Below, in pieces: positions 15,504-24,609 of a stretch of DNA of 64,000 nt. The stretch is from Candidatus Ozemibacter sibiricus (GTDB lineage Bacteria > Muiribacteriota > Ozemobacteria > Ozemobacterales > Ozemobacteraceae), in assembly GCA_003327425.1 (NCBI GenBank), contig QOQW01000014.1, positions 62,001 through 126,000 on the forward strand. Direction: 5' to 3'. Made by a program: the position numbers and the translations under genes. How positions within the stretch are numbered: the first letter of the stretch is position 1; every line of letters starts with the position of its first letter. A model generated the notes under the pieces. The model saw nothing but the letters and a program-made list of their open reading frames with translations. It did not search any database and had not been told where the DNA came from.

Positions 15504-18503
15504 ATGACCACGACACCTCTTGCTACCGCCGGGGAACGACGTCCGGGTGCGCTGCGCACCTGGCTGCTGTTGACCCTGGTCGGCGGGGTGCCTCTGCTGC
15601 TGGCGGATTTCGGGCTGGGCGCTCTGCTCGAGGCGCGCCGGGAGACGGCTCGCCACCTGACCTGGGCCGCCCTGGACGACCTGCTGGTCGAGCTGCAGCC
15701 GCTGGCCGATCCGGGCGAGGCGGTGCGGCGGTCCTGGCGGGCGATGATCCGGCAGGCGCTGCGGCAGCCGCAGCCGCTGCCGTTCCTGCGGGCTCGTCTC
15801 CGGGCCCAGGCGCGACGCTTTCCGGGGTTGGCGACCTTCCTGCTGTTCGGGGCCGATGATCGGCTGGTGATGCAGGTCGGGGGCAGGGAACCCGCCGGCC
15901 CGGCCGAGGCCCTGATGGCCGCCTTGCGCCGCGATCGGGGGCGGGTGGCCGGGCGCCTCGCGGCCCACGCCGAGGCGGTGACGGCCCTGCTGGGCGGCGA
16001 GCCCGCGGCGCTGGCCGCCCTCGAGACGGCGCCGGGCTGGCTGGCCTTCCCCGAGCGGACCCGCAAGGCGGGTGTCTTTTTCCATGTCGCGCCGTCGTGG
16101 GGCCTGTTGGCGTTTTTCCATCGGTCGGCCGAGGGAGCGCCCTCGACGAGCGGAACGACGGAGGGAGATGGGGCCGGGCCGGCGCCGGCGCTCGAGCCGG
16201 GGCCGCTGCTCGGTCTGCGGCGAGCGGTGTTGACCCGTTCCACGCCTGACCGGTCGGTGTTCCTGTATGATCGGCAGGCGCGGCGGCTGGTGGCGGGCCC
16301 ACTGGGCGGGCCGCGGCACGCCCTCGACGCCATCGGGGCTCGTTCGGTGCATGAGCCTGGCACCCGGCTCCGGCAGGGTGGCTACCTGTGGGCGGTGCTG
16401 GGAGTGGATGCCCGCTACCTGCTGGTGGCGGCTGCTCCCGACGACGGCGGGGCGGCTGACCACGAGCTGCGGGAGGCTTTCCGGTGGGGGGCGGCGGCCC
16501 TGCTGGTGGGGTTGGGGGCGGTGCTGTTCTTCCTGACCGTCTCGTCCCAGCGGCCGTTCGTGTCGATCCGCTGGAAGATCCTGGGTTTGTTCGGATTGAC
16601 GGCGCTCATTCCCTCCACCATCTTGGGATTCCTGGCCTGGGAACACCTGCATCAGCGGCGGCAGATCCTACGGCAGGAGGGGTGGCGCCGCCTGGCCGAC
16701 CTCCTGCACGATTTCGACGACAAGCTCCGGTTGGGCCAGAGCGAGGCGGCCGCGCATCTGCGCGGTCTGGTGCGGCGGGCCTGCGGGGATGCCGGCCCGC
16801 GCTTCCCGGTCGACCTGGCGCGCCTGGCCCGGACCGTGGAGCACCAGCTTCCCCCCTTGCGCGCGCGCGGCGGCTTCCTGTGGCGGCCGGGCGAATCGCT
16901 CCTGGTCATCGGAAGAACCACCCACGGCCATCCGGTTTTGGGAATGCTGGCCGCCTCGCTGCTCGGGGCGGGAAGCGTCGGCTCTGTGGCCGGGCCGGCG
17001 GCCGCGGGAGCGGCGCCGGGCGGGGCAGGGGCCTTGCTGCCGGCGCGGGCCGCGGTGGCCGGGCCGGAGGCATGGCCGGCCATCGCTCCGATGGCCTGGC
17101 CGATGGGGACCGTCGCTCCGTTCGGATGGGGTCGGGAGCAGGGCTTCCTGTTCGTCGACCGGATCGACCCTGCCGGGGCGAACCCGGCCTGGATCGTGCT
17201 GTACTGGCGCTATGAAGATCTGGTCGACTTCACCCTGCGCCGGTTCCTGCCCGGCCGCCCGCTGGAGGACGGCACCCGGCTGGTCGCGGTGCGGGAGACG
17301 CCGGTCTACCGGGTGACCGGGGCAGGGCGGACGCCGGAGCGGCCCGTCACCGTGCAGGCGGTCTTTCCCCTGCGCCCGCACCTGCGCGCCAATCGACTCC
17401 TGCGAACATTCTTCCACACCTTGCGGCGGCGCGGGCAGCTGACCATCGGCGTGATCTCGTGCGAGGGACAGCCCCGCCTGATCGCCGGCCGCCCGGGCCA
17501 GCAGCTGCGAGGGCGGTGGTTGCTGGCGTTCACGCCGGCCGCTCCCGTCGAAGCGGCCGTGGACGCTCTGCGTCGACGCCTGTGGTGGTCGGTCGTCGGG
17601 GTGGTGGCCTTCACCGCCTTGCTGGCCCACCTGCTGGCGGGAGCGGTTCTCGGCCCGGTGACCGCGCTGGGCGAGGGGGTGCGCGATCTGGCGGCCCGGC
17701 GGTATGACCGCCGGCTGCCTCCCGGCGATCGGGACGAGCTGGGCGAGCTGGCCGCCGCCTTCAACCGCCTGCTGGAGCGGTCGGAGGAGCTGGACCTCGG
17801 TCGCGCCGTGCAGGAGCGCCTGTGGCCGCCATCCGTCCTGGTCGCGGGGGAATGGGCCGTGGCCGGCTATTCCCTGCCGGCCACCGAGCTGGGCGGCGAC
17901 TATTTCGACTACGTGGCCGAGGCGGATGGCAGCCTGACCGTGCTGCTCGGCGATGTCTCCGGCCATGGGGTGCCCGCCTCGCTGATCATGGCGATGGCGA
18001 AAGCGACCGTCCTGGCGGCGCGCCGGCAGCGGGTCCCGACCGCCGAATTGCTGGCGACGCTCAATGAGGTCATTCATTCCACGATGGATAAACGGGTCTT
18101 CCTGCCCATGACCTTGATCCGCACCGGCGCTGGCGCGGGCGAGCTCGAAATCTTCAACTGCGGCCACACCTATCCGTATCTGCGCACCGTCGATGGCCGC
18201 CTGCGCGATCTGGCCGCGCGCGGCTTCCCCATCGGGATCCGGCCGAACGTCAAGGTCGAGCCGCGCCGGCTGGTGCTGCAGCCCGGCGAGCGGCTGCTCT
18301 GCTACACCGACGGACTGGCCGAATCGTTGTCGCGGGCCAAGGGCCGTTCAGGGTTCGATGAACTCCTCCCGCACCTCATCCGGTGGAGCGGGGAGCCGCT
18401 CGAGCAGGCCGCCCGTCGGCTGGTCGAAGGCCACCCCTGCGTCCAGGCGGGGCACCCCCGCCCCGATGATTTCACGGTGATCGTCCTCGAGCGACGGGGC
18501 TGA
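15504..18503 (+). CDS. Membrane-bound SpoIIE/RsbU-type PP2C phosphatase 1 (double sensor, HAMP)
   Basis: This 999-residue protein has a helix at about 17-37, an extracytoplasmic segment of about 290 residues, and paired helices at about 327-345 and 357-377. A second segment of about 310 residues follows, then a fourth helix at about 694-714, HAMP (714-765) and a SpoIIE domain (770-997). Metal-binding motifs are intact: GGDYFDY (Asp about 799), LGDVSGHG (Asp about 817), YTDGLAES and DDFTVIVLE. Such phosphatases dephosphorylate STAS anti-anti-sigma proteins and so release a sigma factor or another target. A STAS protein is encoded at 33974-34336. The signal sensed is unknown. The transcript appears leaderless. 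Three complete paralogues and one truncated relative lie in the window. Confidence 0.88.
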   Translation: MTTTPLATAGERRPGALRTWLLLTLVGGVPLLLADFGLGALLEARRETARHLTWAALDDLLVELQPLADPGEAVRRSWRAMIRQALRQPQPLPFLRARLRAQARRFPGLATFLLFGADDRLVMQVGGREPAGPAEALMAALRRDRGRVAGRLAAHAEAVTALLGGEPAALAALETAPGWLAFPERTRKAGVFFHVAPSWGLLAFFHRSAEGAPSTSGTTEGDGAGPAPALEPGPLLGLRRAVLTRSTPDRSVFLYDRQARRLVAGPLGGPRHALDAIGARSVHEPGTRLRQGGYLWAVLGVDARYLLVAAAPDDGGAADHELREAFRWGAAALLVGLGAVLFFLTVSSQRPFVSIRWKILGLFGLTALIPSTILGFLAWEHLHQRRQILRQEGWRRLADLLHDFDDKLRLGQSEAAAHLRGLVRRACGDAGPRFPVDLARLARTVEHQLPPLRARGGFLWRPGESLLVIGRTTHGHPVLGMLAASLLGAGSVGSVAGPAAAGAAPGGAGALLPARAAVAGPEAWPAIAPMAWPMGTVAPFGWGREQGFLFVDRIDPAGANPAWIVLYWRYEDLVDFTLRRFLPGRPLEDGTRLVAVRETPVYRVTGAGRTPERPVTVQAVFPLRPHLRANRLLRTFFHTLRRRGQLTIGVISCEGQPRLIAGRPGQQLRGRWLLAFTPAAPVEAAVDALRRRLWWSVVGVVAFTALLAHLLAGAVLGPVTALGEGVRDLAARRYDRRLPPGDRDELGELAAAFNRLLERSEELDLGRAVQERLWPPSVLVAGEWAVAGYSLPATELGGDYFDYVAEADGSLTVLLGDVSGHGVPASLIMAMAKATVLAARRQRVPTAELLATLNEVIHSTMDKRVFLPMTLIRTGAGAGELEIFNCGHTYPYLRTVDGRLRDLAARGFPIGIRPNVKVEPRRLVLQPGERLLCYTDGLAESLSRAKGRSGFDELLPHLIRWSGEPLEQAARRLVEGHPCVQAGHPRPDDFTVIVLERRG

Positions 18504-18583
18504 AACGACGGGGCTGAGCGGCTGGTGGGGTCTGGCCGCGGGCCGCCCGGCGATCAGCGGCCCGGCGGGCGGTCGGGGGGCGG

Positions 18584-19936
18584 TCAAGCCGGGCCGAAGG
18601 TGGGAGAGCCTTCCCGCTTCATGAATTCGTTCGTGTATTTCGCCAGGTGGCTGGCGTAGGTGTGGTAGCCGAGGTTGGCGGGCAGCGAGACCGGCAGCAG
18701 GCAGCGCGAGCCGGCCACCCGTTTGAAGATGGAACGCAGCGTGTAGCTTTTGCGCCAGGCGTAGATCAGCCCTTCCTGCAGTTCGTCGGGCGTCATGTGC
18801 CGGGGGCGGAAGACGACGTGCTCGGCGTCGTAGAGCGACCAGTCGCGTTCGATGATGCGGCCTTCGGCTTCGAGCTGGCGCCAGGTCTCGGTTCCGGGGA
18901 AGGGGGTCAGCACCGAATACTGCGGAATGTCGATCTCGCACTCGTTGGCGAACTCGGCGGTGCGCCGGAAGACGTCGCGCCGGTCGGTGTCGAGCCCGAA
19001 GACGAAGCAGGCCTGGACGCCGATGCCCAGGTCGTGGAAGCGGCGGACGGCCTCGCGGTAGTCGGCGACTTGGTTGAAGGGCTTGCGCACCTGCCGAATG
19101 CCCTCCTGGGCGACGGTCTCGAACCCGATCAGCAAACCGCGACAGCCCGAGTCGGCCATGGCCTGCAGCAGTTCGCGGTCGAACGCGGTGTCGATGGTCG
19201 CGCAGCCGACCCACCATCTGCCCAGCGGTTTCAGAGCCCGGAACAGGGCCAGGGCGAACTCGCGGTCGCAGGTCAGGCTGGGGTCGAGGAAGCACAGTTC
19301 GGGGCCTTCGAGCTGGCGGGCTTCTTCGATGATCTCGGCCACCGGTCGGGTGAAGTAGCGGTTGTCCCAGGCGCGGGCGATGGCGCAGAAGGAGCACTTG
19401 TGGAAGCAGCCGCGCGTGGCTTCGATCGAGTTGACGGTGATGTACTTGCGGCGATCGAAGATCGAGCGGTCGGGAGGCGGCACGCGGACGGAACGCAGAT
19501 CGAAGTCGGGCCGCATGCGGTAGAAGGGCTGCAGGCGGCCGGCGGCGAAATCGCGCAGGGCCTGCGGCCAGCTCTCTTCGGCCAGGCCGGTGACGACACA
19601 GTCGGCGTGCGCCTTGGCCTCGGTCGGCCGCAGCGTGGGGTGGACCCCGCCCATGATGACGGGTTTGCCATGGCGGCGGAAGAAATCGGCCATGGCGTAG
19701 GCCCGGCCGGCGGTGCCGGTCATGCAACTGATGGCGACCAGATCGACATCGAGGTGGTCGGCCGGATCCCAGACGTCGACTCCCTCGTCGATGGCCCGCA
19801 CTTCGATGCCGAGGTCGCGGGGGATGAGGGCGACCAGCGCCGCCAGGGTGAGCGGGGCGTAGCGGAGGGCGCGGGCGTACGAGCCGGCCCGGGCCCGATG
19901 GATCGGGCCGTGGGGCAGGACGAGCAGCAGTCTCAT
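18584..19936 (-). CDS. B12-binding-domain radical SAM protein (BchE/MiaB-like group)
   Basis: This is a 450-residue protein. Residues 1-150 form a Rossmann-like cobalamin-binding-type domain (LLLVLPHGP, VAISCMTGTAG, VIMGGVHPTL, VVTGLAEE), without an obvious DxHxxG His. The radical SAM core begins with CFHKCSFC, the CxxxCxxC cluster motif (Cys 177, 181, 184). It continues with GCRGLLIGFET, a typical core strand. This class performs radical methylations, cyclisations and lipid or cofactor modifications; the substrate cannot be read from the sequence. It is transcribed divergently from the secreted DUF3352-like gene. The ribosome site before the ATG is weak. Its C-terminal ~100 residues are basic and may hold a substrate or partner domain. 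Confidence 0.85.
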   Translation of the reverse strand: MRLLLVLPHGPIHRARAGSYARALRYAPLTLAALVALIPRDLGIEVRAIDEGVDVWDPADHLDVDLVAISCMTGTAGRAYAMADFFRRHGKPVIMGGVHPTLRPTEAKAHADCVVTGLAEESWPQALRDFAAGRLQPFYRMRPDFDLRSVRVPPPDRSIFDRRKYITVNSIEATRGCFHKCSFCAIARAWDNRYFTRPVAEIIEEARQLEGPELCFLDPSLTCDREFALALFRALKPLGRWWVGCATIDTAFDRELLQAMADSGCRGLLIGFETVAQEGIRQVRKPFNQVADYREAVRRFHDLGIGVQACFVFGLDTDRRDVFRRTAEFANECEIDIPQYSVLTPFPGTETWRQLEAEGRIIERDWSLYDAEHVVFRPRHMTPDELQEGLIYAWRKSYTLRSIFKRVAGSRCLLPVSLPANLGYHTYASHLAKYTNEFMKREGSPTFGPA

Positions 19937-19959
19937 GGCGTCCCGGTGGATCCTTCAGG

Positions 19960-19989
19960 TTGTCTTCTACGACGCTGACAGGGTAGAAT
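19960..19989 (+). promoter_or_regulatory. Sigma-70-type promoter
   Basis: TTGTCT (19960-19965) and TAGAAT (19984-19989) are 18 bases apart. A start near 19996 gives a leader of about 39 bases with GGAGGA before the ATG at 20035. Confidence 0.65.
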
Positions 19990-20034
19990 TTTTCCCGATT
20001 GCTTTCAAGCAAGACTGCAATGTGGAGGACGACC

Positions 20035-21159
20035 ATGAAGAGAGTGCTCCTGCCCCTGGTGGTGTGTTTTCTGTTGGGTGGACTGGCAGGCGTCTGGGCT
20101 GATCCCTGCGCCATCGTCAATGATCCGACCCATTTGCGGTTCGTCGAACTGGGCGGCCTCTCGAAGTTCCTCGAGGATGAGCTGCACGCCCAGAAGGGCT
20201 TGACCGAGATCATCGGGCGTGAGGTCATCGATCGGCGGTTCCGCAAGGCCGGCATTCCCGATCCGGCCAAAGACGGTCTGGCCTATGCCATCGTGGCGCG
20301 GGAAATGCCGGTCGACGAGTTGAACGTCTGTTTCATCCTGAAGGGCAGGGTCGATCTGCCCAAATTCCAGGCGTTCGCCGATGAGCGCTACCAGAAGTAT
20401 TTCGCCACGCTCGCCAAACAGCGGATCGCCACGCGCCCGAAGACCCCGCGGAACGCCAAGGTGGCTGGCAAGGCCGCTCGTATCTATCCCTATGCGCTGC
20501 GGCCCAGCGAAGCGGTGCTCCTGCAGGTCGGCCAGTATACCATCATCGCCACCGTGCCGGCCGGCGACTACCACCTGATCGAGCGGACGGTGGCGGTGCT
20601 CGAGGGGCAGCTGCCCATGGCCAAAGACCAGCCTGAGAAGGTCACCTACATGGCTTCGTTCGTCCCGTTGGCGGAGGAGCGCGAAGAGATCCGCACCTTC
20701 GAGAACAAATACGAGGGGTTCGTCGGCAAGACCCGGTCGACCTTCAAGAAGGCCTTCCGGCCCGCCGCCTACATGAGCGACCAGGAAGCGGCCAGGCTCG
20801 AGCAGAACCTCAAAGACAGCCTGTCGCGTCTGCAGAAGTTCTCGTATGAGATCGGCGCGGTGCGCGATGGGAATGGCGGCTACGCCTACGACATCAATCT
20901 GATCTTCCGGTGCAAGGACGCCGCGGCGGCGACCGCTTTGCAGGAGCAGCTGCTGGCCTGGCTGGCGGCCAATGCCGGCAAGAACCTGTCGGAACAGGAT
21001 CTCGTCGCGATGCAGGCCAACAAAGTCACCGCCAATGGCGACACCTGCATGTACAACATCAAGCTGGGCTCCTCGCAGGAGGAACAGTGGCAGTTCTCGT
21101 CGCTGCTGATGACCCTCATGCTGCAGGATCGCCGCTTCAACAACCTCTTCAAGAGCTGA
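20035..21159 (+). CDS. Secreted DUF3352-like protein, second copy type
   Basis: This is a 374-residue protein with a signal peptide (1-21, ending in GVWA), so it is exported. The ATG is fixed by GGAGGA at 20024-20029; an upstream in-frame start lacks a ribosome site. The N-terminal part (ELGGLSKFLEDEL, then GIPDPAKDGLAYAIVA and FILKGRVDLPKF) has the same order of elements as the protein at 4673-5650: a test of an amphipathic helix, a 'G.DP' turn, and an 'F..G..D' strand. The central region is basic and the C-terminus is Gln- and Leu-rich. No enzymatic motif is visible. It is probably a stand-alone transcript ending at the hairpin at 21205-21243. Confidence 0.7.
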   Translation: MKRVLLPLVVCFLLGGLAGVWADPCAIVNDPTHLRFVELGGLSKFLEDELHAQKGLTEIIGREVIDRRFRKAGIPDPAKDGLAYAIVAREMPVDELNVCFILKGRVDLPKFQAFADERYQKYFATLAKQRIATRPKTPRNAKVAGKAARIYPYALRPSEAVLLQVGQYTIIATVPAGDYHLIERTVAVLEGQLPMAKDQPEKVTYMASFVPLAEEREEIRTFENKYEGFVGKTRSTFKKAFRPAAYMSDQEAARLEQNLKDSLSRLQKFSYEIGAVRDGNGGYAYDINLIFRCKDAAAATALQEQLLAWLAANAGKNLSEQDLVAMQANKVTANGDTCMYNIKLGSSQEEQWQFSSLLMTLMLQDRRFNNLFKS

Positions 21160-21204
21160 TGGCCCGCCAGGGCTGATCGCGTCCGCCTTCGGCGGTCCTC
21201 TCGC

Positions 21205-21243
21205 GCGACCGGCCGGACCCGCTTGCGGGGTCTGGCCGGTCGC
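21205..21243 (+). terminator. Long GC hairpin downstream of the secreted protein
   Basis: Arms 21205-21220 and 21228-21243 pair over 16 bases with one G-T wobble. The run after the stem is CTTGTT, which is only modestly T-rich. It lies about 45 bases after the stop and also faces the end of the convergent M20 peptidase gene. Confidence 0.55.
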
Positions 21244-21364
21244 CTTGTTCGCGGGCCGCGGCAAAGCGCAGGCCGGGTCGGATGGCGACCCGGAAGGCGG
21301 CTGTGGCGCAGGGGGGCGGGGCCGGCGGCGGGCAATCCAGGCCGCGAGAAAGCGTGAGGCCGGG

Positions 21365-22666
21365 TCAGGCGGTGGCCAGGAAGGCGGCGAGGAGGGCGAC
21401 ACGGTCGAGCGAGGCGGCGAGGCGGATGTACTCGTGACGGGCGTGACAGCCGCCGCCGACGGCGCCGAGGCCGTCGAGCGTCGGCACGCCCAGGGCGGCG
21501 GTGAAATTGCCGTCGGAGCCGCCGCCGACCACGGCGGCCTCGAGGGCGAGGCCGAGCGCGTGGCCCAGGGTGCGGCAGCGCTCGAACAGCGGCTGGTGCC
21601 GGGGGCCTGGCTCGAACGGCGGGCGGTTGAGGCCGCCGTCGATGGTCAAGCTCACGCGATCGTCGTGGGGGCGGTAGGCGCGCAGGGCGCGGTCGACCCG
21701 CTCGGCTTCGACCATGGCCAGGACGCGCACGTCGAGTGCGGCCACCGCCTCCTCGGCGATGACGTTGGTCGCCGAGCCGCCGCGGGCCACGGTCAGGTTG
21801 ACGGTGGTGCCGCGGTCAGGGGCGCTCAGCGTTTCGGCGGCGAACAGGAAATGGGCCAGTTCGCGCAGGGCCGAGGCCCCGCGTTCGGGTTCGGTGCCGG
21901 CATGGGCGCTGCGGCCGCGGAAGGTGACCGTGTAATTCCCCACCCCTTTGCGGCCGACCTTCAGGGCGCCGTCTTCGCGGGCCGGCTCGAGGACGAGCAC
22001 CCGGTCGTGCTGGCGGGCCAGCTCTTCGATGAGGGGGCGGGAATGCGTGCTGCCGGTCTCTTCATCGGAGGTGACCAGGAAGGTGACCGGCCCGGCGGGC
22101 GCGCGGCCCAGGTGGGTGAGGGCGGCCACGGCCAGGGCGCCCGCGACGATGCCGGCCTTCATGTCGGCCACGCCCGGCCCCCGAATGACATCGCCGTCGT
22201 GGGTGAAGGGCATCTGGGTCAGGGTGCCTACCGGCCAGACGGTATCGTAGTGGGCCAGCAGCAGCGTGCGCGGCCCTGCCAGCGGGCTGTCTCCCTGGCC
22301 GGTCGTCGAGCCAACGGTCGGAGTGACAGTCGGGCTCGCCGCCGCATCGATAGTGGGGCCAGACATCGTGGCGGCGGTCGAGTCGGCCGTGGGGCTCGTC
22401 GTCGAGTCGGCCGCCGAGATGGCGGTCGCCTCGCCACGCTCGGCCGATCGCGGGGCGAACCGCCCGATGAGCACGTCGCCGATTGTGGCCATGGGGCGGC
22501 GTTCCACGGCGAATCCGCCATGGGTCAGCAGGTGGGCGATCTCGTCGGCGCAGCGGTCGGCGGCCGCCTTGTCGTTCGAGGGCGACTCGGTGGCGACCAG
22601 CTTCCGCAACGCTTCGAGATAAGTAGCCTGTTGGCCCGACAGAAAATCCCGCAGGCGATGGATCAT
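21365..22666 (-). CDS. M20-family metallopeptidase (carboxypeptidase G2/ArgE-DapE type)
   Basis: This is a 433-residue protein. Zinc-site motifs are LLLAHYDTVWPVG, GVADMKAG, TSDEETGS (the general-base Glu) and the C-terminal GCHARHEYI; SDGNF is also typical of the carboxypeptidase G2/glutamate carboxypeptidase group. The enzyme would remove a C-terminal residue or deacylate an amino acid. Residues about 78-130 are an unusual insert of Ser, Thr, Ala and Pro repeats placed just before the first zinc-ligand strand. There is no signal peptide, so it is probably cytoplasmic. GGAGGAAG precedes the ATG. Substrate unknown. Confidence 0.85.
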   Translation of the reverse strand: MIHRLRDFLSGQQATYLEALRKLVATESPSNDKAAADRCADEIAHLLTHGGFAVERRPMATIGDVLIGRFAPRSAERGEATAISAADSTTSPTADSTAATMSGPTIDAAASPTVTPTVGSTTGQGDSPLAGPRTLLLAHYDTVWPVGTLTQMPFTHDGDVIRGPGVADMKAGIVAGALAVAALTHLGRAPAGPVTFLVTSDEETGSTHSRPLIEELARQHDRVLVLEPAREDGALKVGRKGVGNYTVTFRGRSAHAGTEPERGASALRELAHFLFAAETLSAPDRGTTVNLTVARGGSATNVIAEEAVAALDVRVLAMVEAERVDRALRAYRPHDDRVSLTIDGGLNRPPFEPGPRHQPLFERCRTLGHALGLALEAAVVGGGSDGNFTAALGVPTLDGLGAVGGGCHARHEYIRLAASLDRVALLAAFLATA

Positions 22667-22728
22667 ACGGCTTCCTCCGGCCTTTTCGCCATTTCTACCC
22701 TACCGGCATCCGATCGGCAAGAACACGT

Positions 22729-22766
22729 CGACCCGGCCAGGGCCGAAGCGGCCGCCGGCCGGGTCG
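22729..22766 (-). terminator. Hairpin downstream of the small secreted protein
   Basis: CGACCCGGCC (22729-22738) and GGCCGGGTCG (22757-22766) pair perfectly. The 18-base loop itself can form a small stem (GGCCG-AAG-CGGCC). On the minus strand TTCTT follows a few bases later. Confidence 0.5.
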
Positions 22767-22797
22767 GGAGGGAGAAGGGGCGAGGCGATGGGGGTGT

Positions 22798-23361
22798 TCA
22801 GCGGATCGGGGCGCCGACGGGCAGGTACCGGGAGTGGTAGGCGCCACCGGTGATCGAGACCGAGATCGCGTCGATGCCCAGGCCGACTCCGATACCGGCG
22901 TTGGTGGTGGTCTTGAGGTAGGGAGTGCGGGGATCGCGGCAGATGGACTGGCCGACCGCGCCGAAGGGGCCTGCCCCGCCCTTGAGGGAAACGCCGGCGC
23001 AGACGGTGCCGTTATTGGAGATGGAGGCCTTGCCGCCCAACGCCGAAAACCCGATCGAGACGCCGGCGGGGTCGCGGCCGTTTCCCGACACGGTCACCGA
23101 GAAGGGACCGACATTGGCGCTGACATACCCGCCGTTCGAGGGGGGCGGCACCGGCGGGGCCGGTTGGCGGGGCGGAGCCGGCGGGCGTTGGCGGCTGGGG
23201 CTGACAGCCGGGGAGTCATGGGTGTCGCCGGCGCTGAGGCGCACGATCTGATCGTCGAAGGGGCCGGCCTGCAGGGGGGTGGTCAGGGCCAGGGTCGCCA
23301 GGGTTGCCAGGATCGCCAGGAGGATCGAGAAGCGGGGGAAGCTCACGTGCTGACTGGTCAT
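22798..23361 (-). CDS. Small secreted Pro- and Gly-rich protein
   Basis: This is a 187-residue protein with a signal peptide (about 1-32, ending in LQA). A proline-rich spacer (about 58-75) leads into a Gly/Ser/Val-rich domain with repeated short beta-like phrases (VGPFSVTVSG, SIGFSALGG, GVGLGIDAISVSITGG). Two Cys residues (about 121 and 140) may form a disulphide. AGGAAGGAG precedes the ATG. No family is recognised. The composition suggests an extracellular or envelope structural protein. Confidence 0.65.
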   Translation of the reverse strand: MTSQHVSFPRFSILLAILATLATLALTTPLQAGPFDDQIVRLSAGDTHDSPAVSPSRQRPPAPPRQPAPPVPPPSNGGYVSANVGPFSVTVSGNGRDPAGVSIGFSALGGKASISNNGTVCAGVSLKGGAGPFGAVGQSICRDPRTPYLKTTTNAGIGVGLGIDAISVSITGGAYHSRYLPVGAPIR

Positions 23362-24054
23362 CGTTCATTCTCCTTCCTCGTTGGTGGTTCGTGCGTGGGG
23401 CCGATTCCACCCTGAAGACGAACATCCCCTGGCTGGCATTACACAACTATTTCCGCTCGCCGGAACATTCCTGCCGATCAGCCTGGGACGCGAGAAACAA
23501 CCAGCTCGGACGGCGGCGTTGGCTTGGTCGGCCTGGGGTTCGAAGGGGGCAGCTGCTGGAAGAACATGAGGGGGTGCTTTCGATTTCGCTCGGGTCCTGA
23601 TTTGGGCACTATGATTCTCTCTACTGTCTCCCGGGGCAACAGAGACTGATGTCAACCCCGAAAGGGCGGCGAATTGGGGCGGCCGCACCTTCTTTCTTTT
23701 CTCGAACCACCAAATAGGCGCATCACAAGGGCCTGTTCGCCAAAGGTTGGTCGCCCGCGGGTCGAGAGCCCTCCCCTGTGGTTCATGGCGGCAGACGGTC
23801 GGCGCGCGACAGGCTCTCGCCTGATTCGATGAAAAAGAAAAAAGAAATTCGGTGTAATGAACCGGCCCGGTCGATCGTCTCAGGGGGTGAAGGGTCAGCG
23901 ATGAGGCCGATGAGATGATCGGGCCCCGTCGTGCGAAAGGTGGAAAATCAGGTGGCAACCATGGTATCAATCGAACACCGGTGGTTGGTGCCCCGCCCCT
24001 GGCGGAAGACCAGCCGGTCGTTTTGTTTCCACCCTCTGAGCCACCAGGAGAGCC
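23362..24054. other. Intergenic region before the ECF sigma gene, no gene seen
   Basis: This stretch of about 690 bases has lower GC content and AT-rich patches (for example near 23825-23860). Frames here have poor codon bias and no recognisable product. It should contain the promoters of the divergent small secreted protein and of the sigma gene, but no convincing -35/-10 pair was found. The sigma gene may therefore use its own ECF promoter class. Confidence 0.5.
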
Positions 24055-24609
24055 ATGACCCTCGGTTCGCACCTGCCCGATGCCGAACTGGTCGTTCGTG
24101 TGCAGAACGGCGAGCGGCAGTGGTTCGACACGCTGGTCGACCGCCACTTCCCGCTGCTGGTCGGGTTGCTGCGGGTGCGGGGCGCGCCGCCGGCGGTGGC
24201 CGAGGATGTGGCGCAGGAAGCCTTCCTGAAGGCGTTTCTCAACATCCGGCAGTTCGATCCCAAGAACAAGTTTTTCAACTTCGTGGCGACCATCGCCAAA
24301 AATGCCCTGATCGATCACGTGCGGCGCCGGCGGATCGAAGAGCGCGTGCTGCTGGCCATTCCGCCCGCCGAACTGCCCGACCCCGAATCCGAAGCGGTCA
24401 AACGGGTGGCCATGCAGGATTTCCTGGCTACCCTGAACGAGGAGACGAGGTTCCTCATCGAGGCCCGCGTGTTCAAGGGGTTGTCGTTCGCCGAGCTGGC
24501 CGAACTGACCGGCCAGACCGAGAACGCGCTGCGGGTCAAGCTCCATCGGGCCCTGGCGAAGCTGAAAGGGCCTGCGGCCAAGGAGGCGGATCATGAGCCA
24601 GTCGGGTGA
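24055..24609 (+). CDS. ECF-family RNA polymerase sigma factor
   Basis: This is a 184-residue protein. Region 2 runs from about 9 to 85, with DVAQEAFLKAFLNI and FVATIAKNALIDHVRRRR (the -10 recognition helix). Region 4 runs from about 120 to 172, with LNEETRFLIEARVFKGLSF and TENALRVKLHRALAKL as the helix-turn-helix. No region 3 is present, as in ECF (group IV) factors. AGGAG lies at 24046-24050. The stop overlaps the downstream anti-sigma gene by 17 bases, the classic sigma/anti-sigma arrangement. Two large phosphatase genes follow in the same direction, which suggests a joint regulon or operon. Confidence 0.92.
   Translation: MTLGSHLPDAELVVRVQNGERQWFDTLVDRHFPLLVGLLRVRGAPPAVAEDVAQEAFLKAFLNIRQFDPKNKFFNFVATIAKNALIDHVRRRRIEERVLLAIPPAELPDPESEAVKRVAMQDFLATLNEETRFLIEARVFKGLSFAELAELTGQTENALRVKLHRALAKLKGPAAKEADHEPVG

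Noticed and set aside
18504-18583. Terminator between phosphatase 1 and the radical SAM gene
   Set aside because: Several GC-rich complementary words exist but no stem longer than about seven bases with a small loop was found.
18348-20270. 640-codon frame overlapping the radical SAM gene on the same strand in another frame
   Set aside because: Arg/Pro/His-rich sequence without motifs; the CxxxCxxC protein is clearly the real product.
21245-22840. 531-codon frame antisense to the M20 peptidase
   Set aside because: Gly/Ala/Arg-rich shadow; the peptidase zinc motifs are on the opposite strand.
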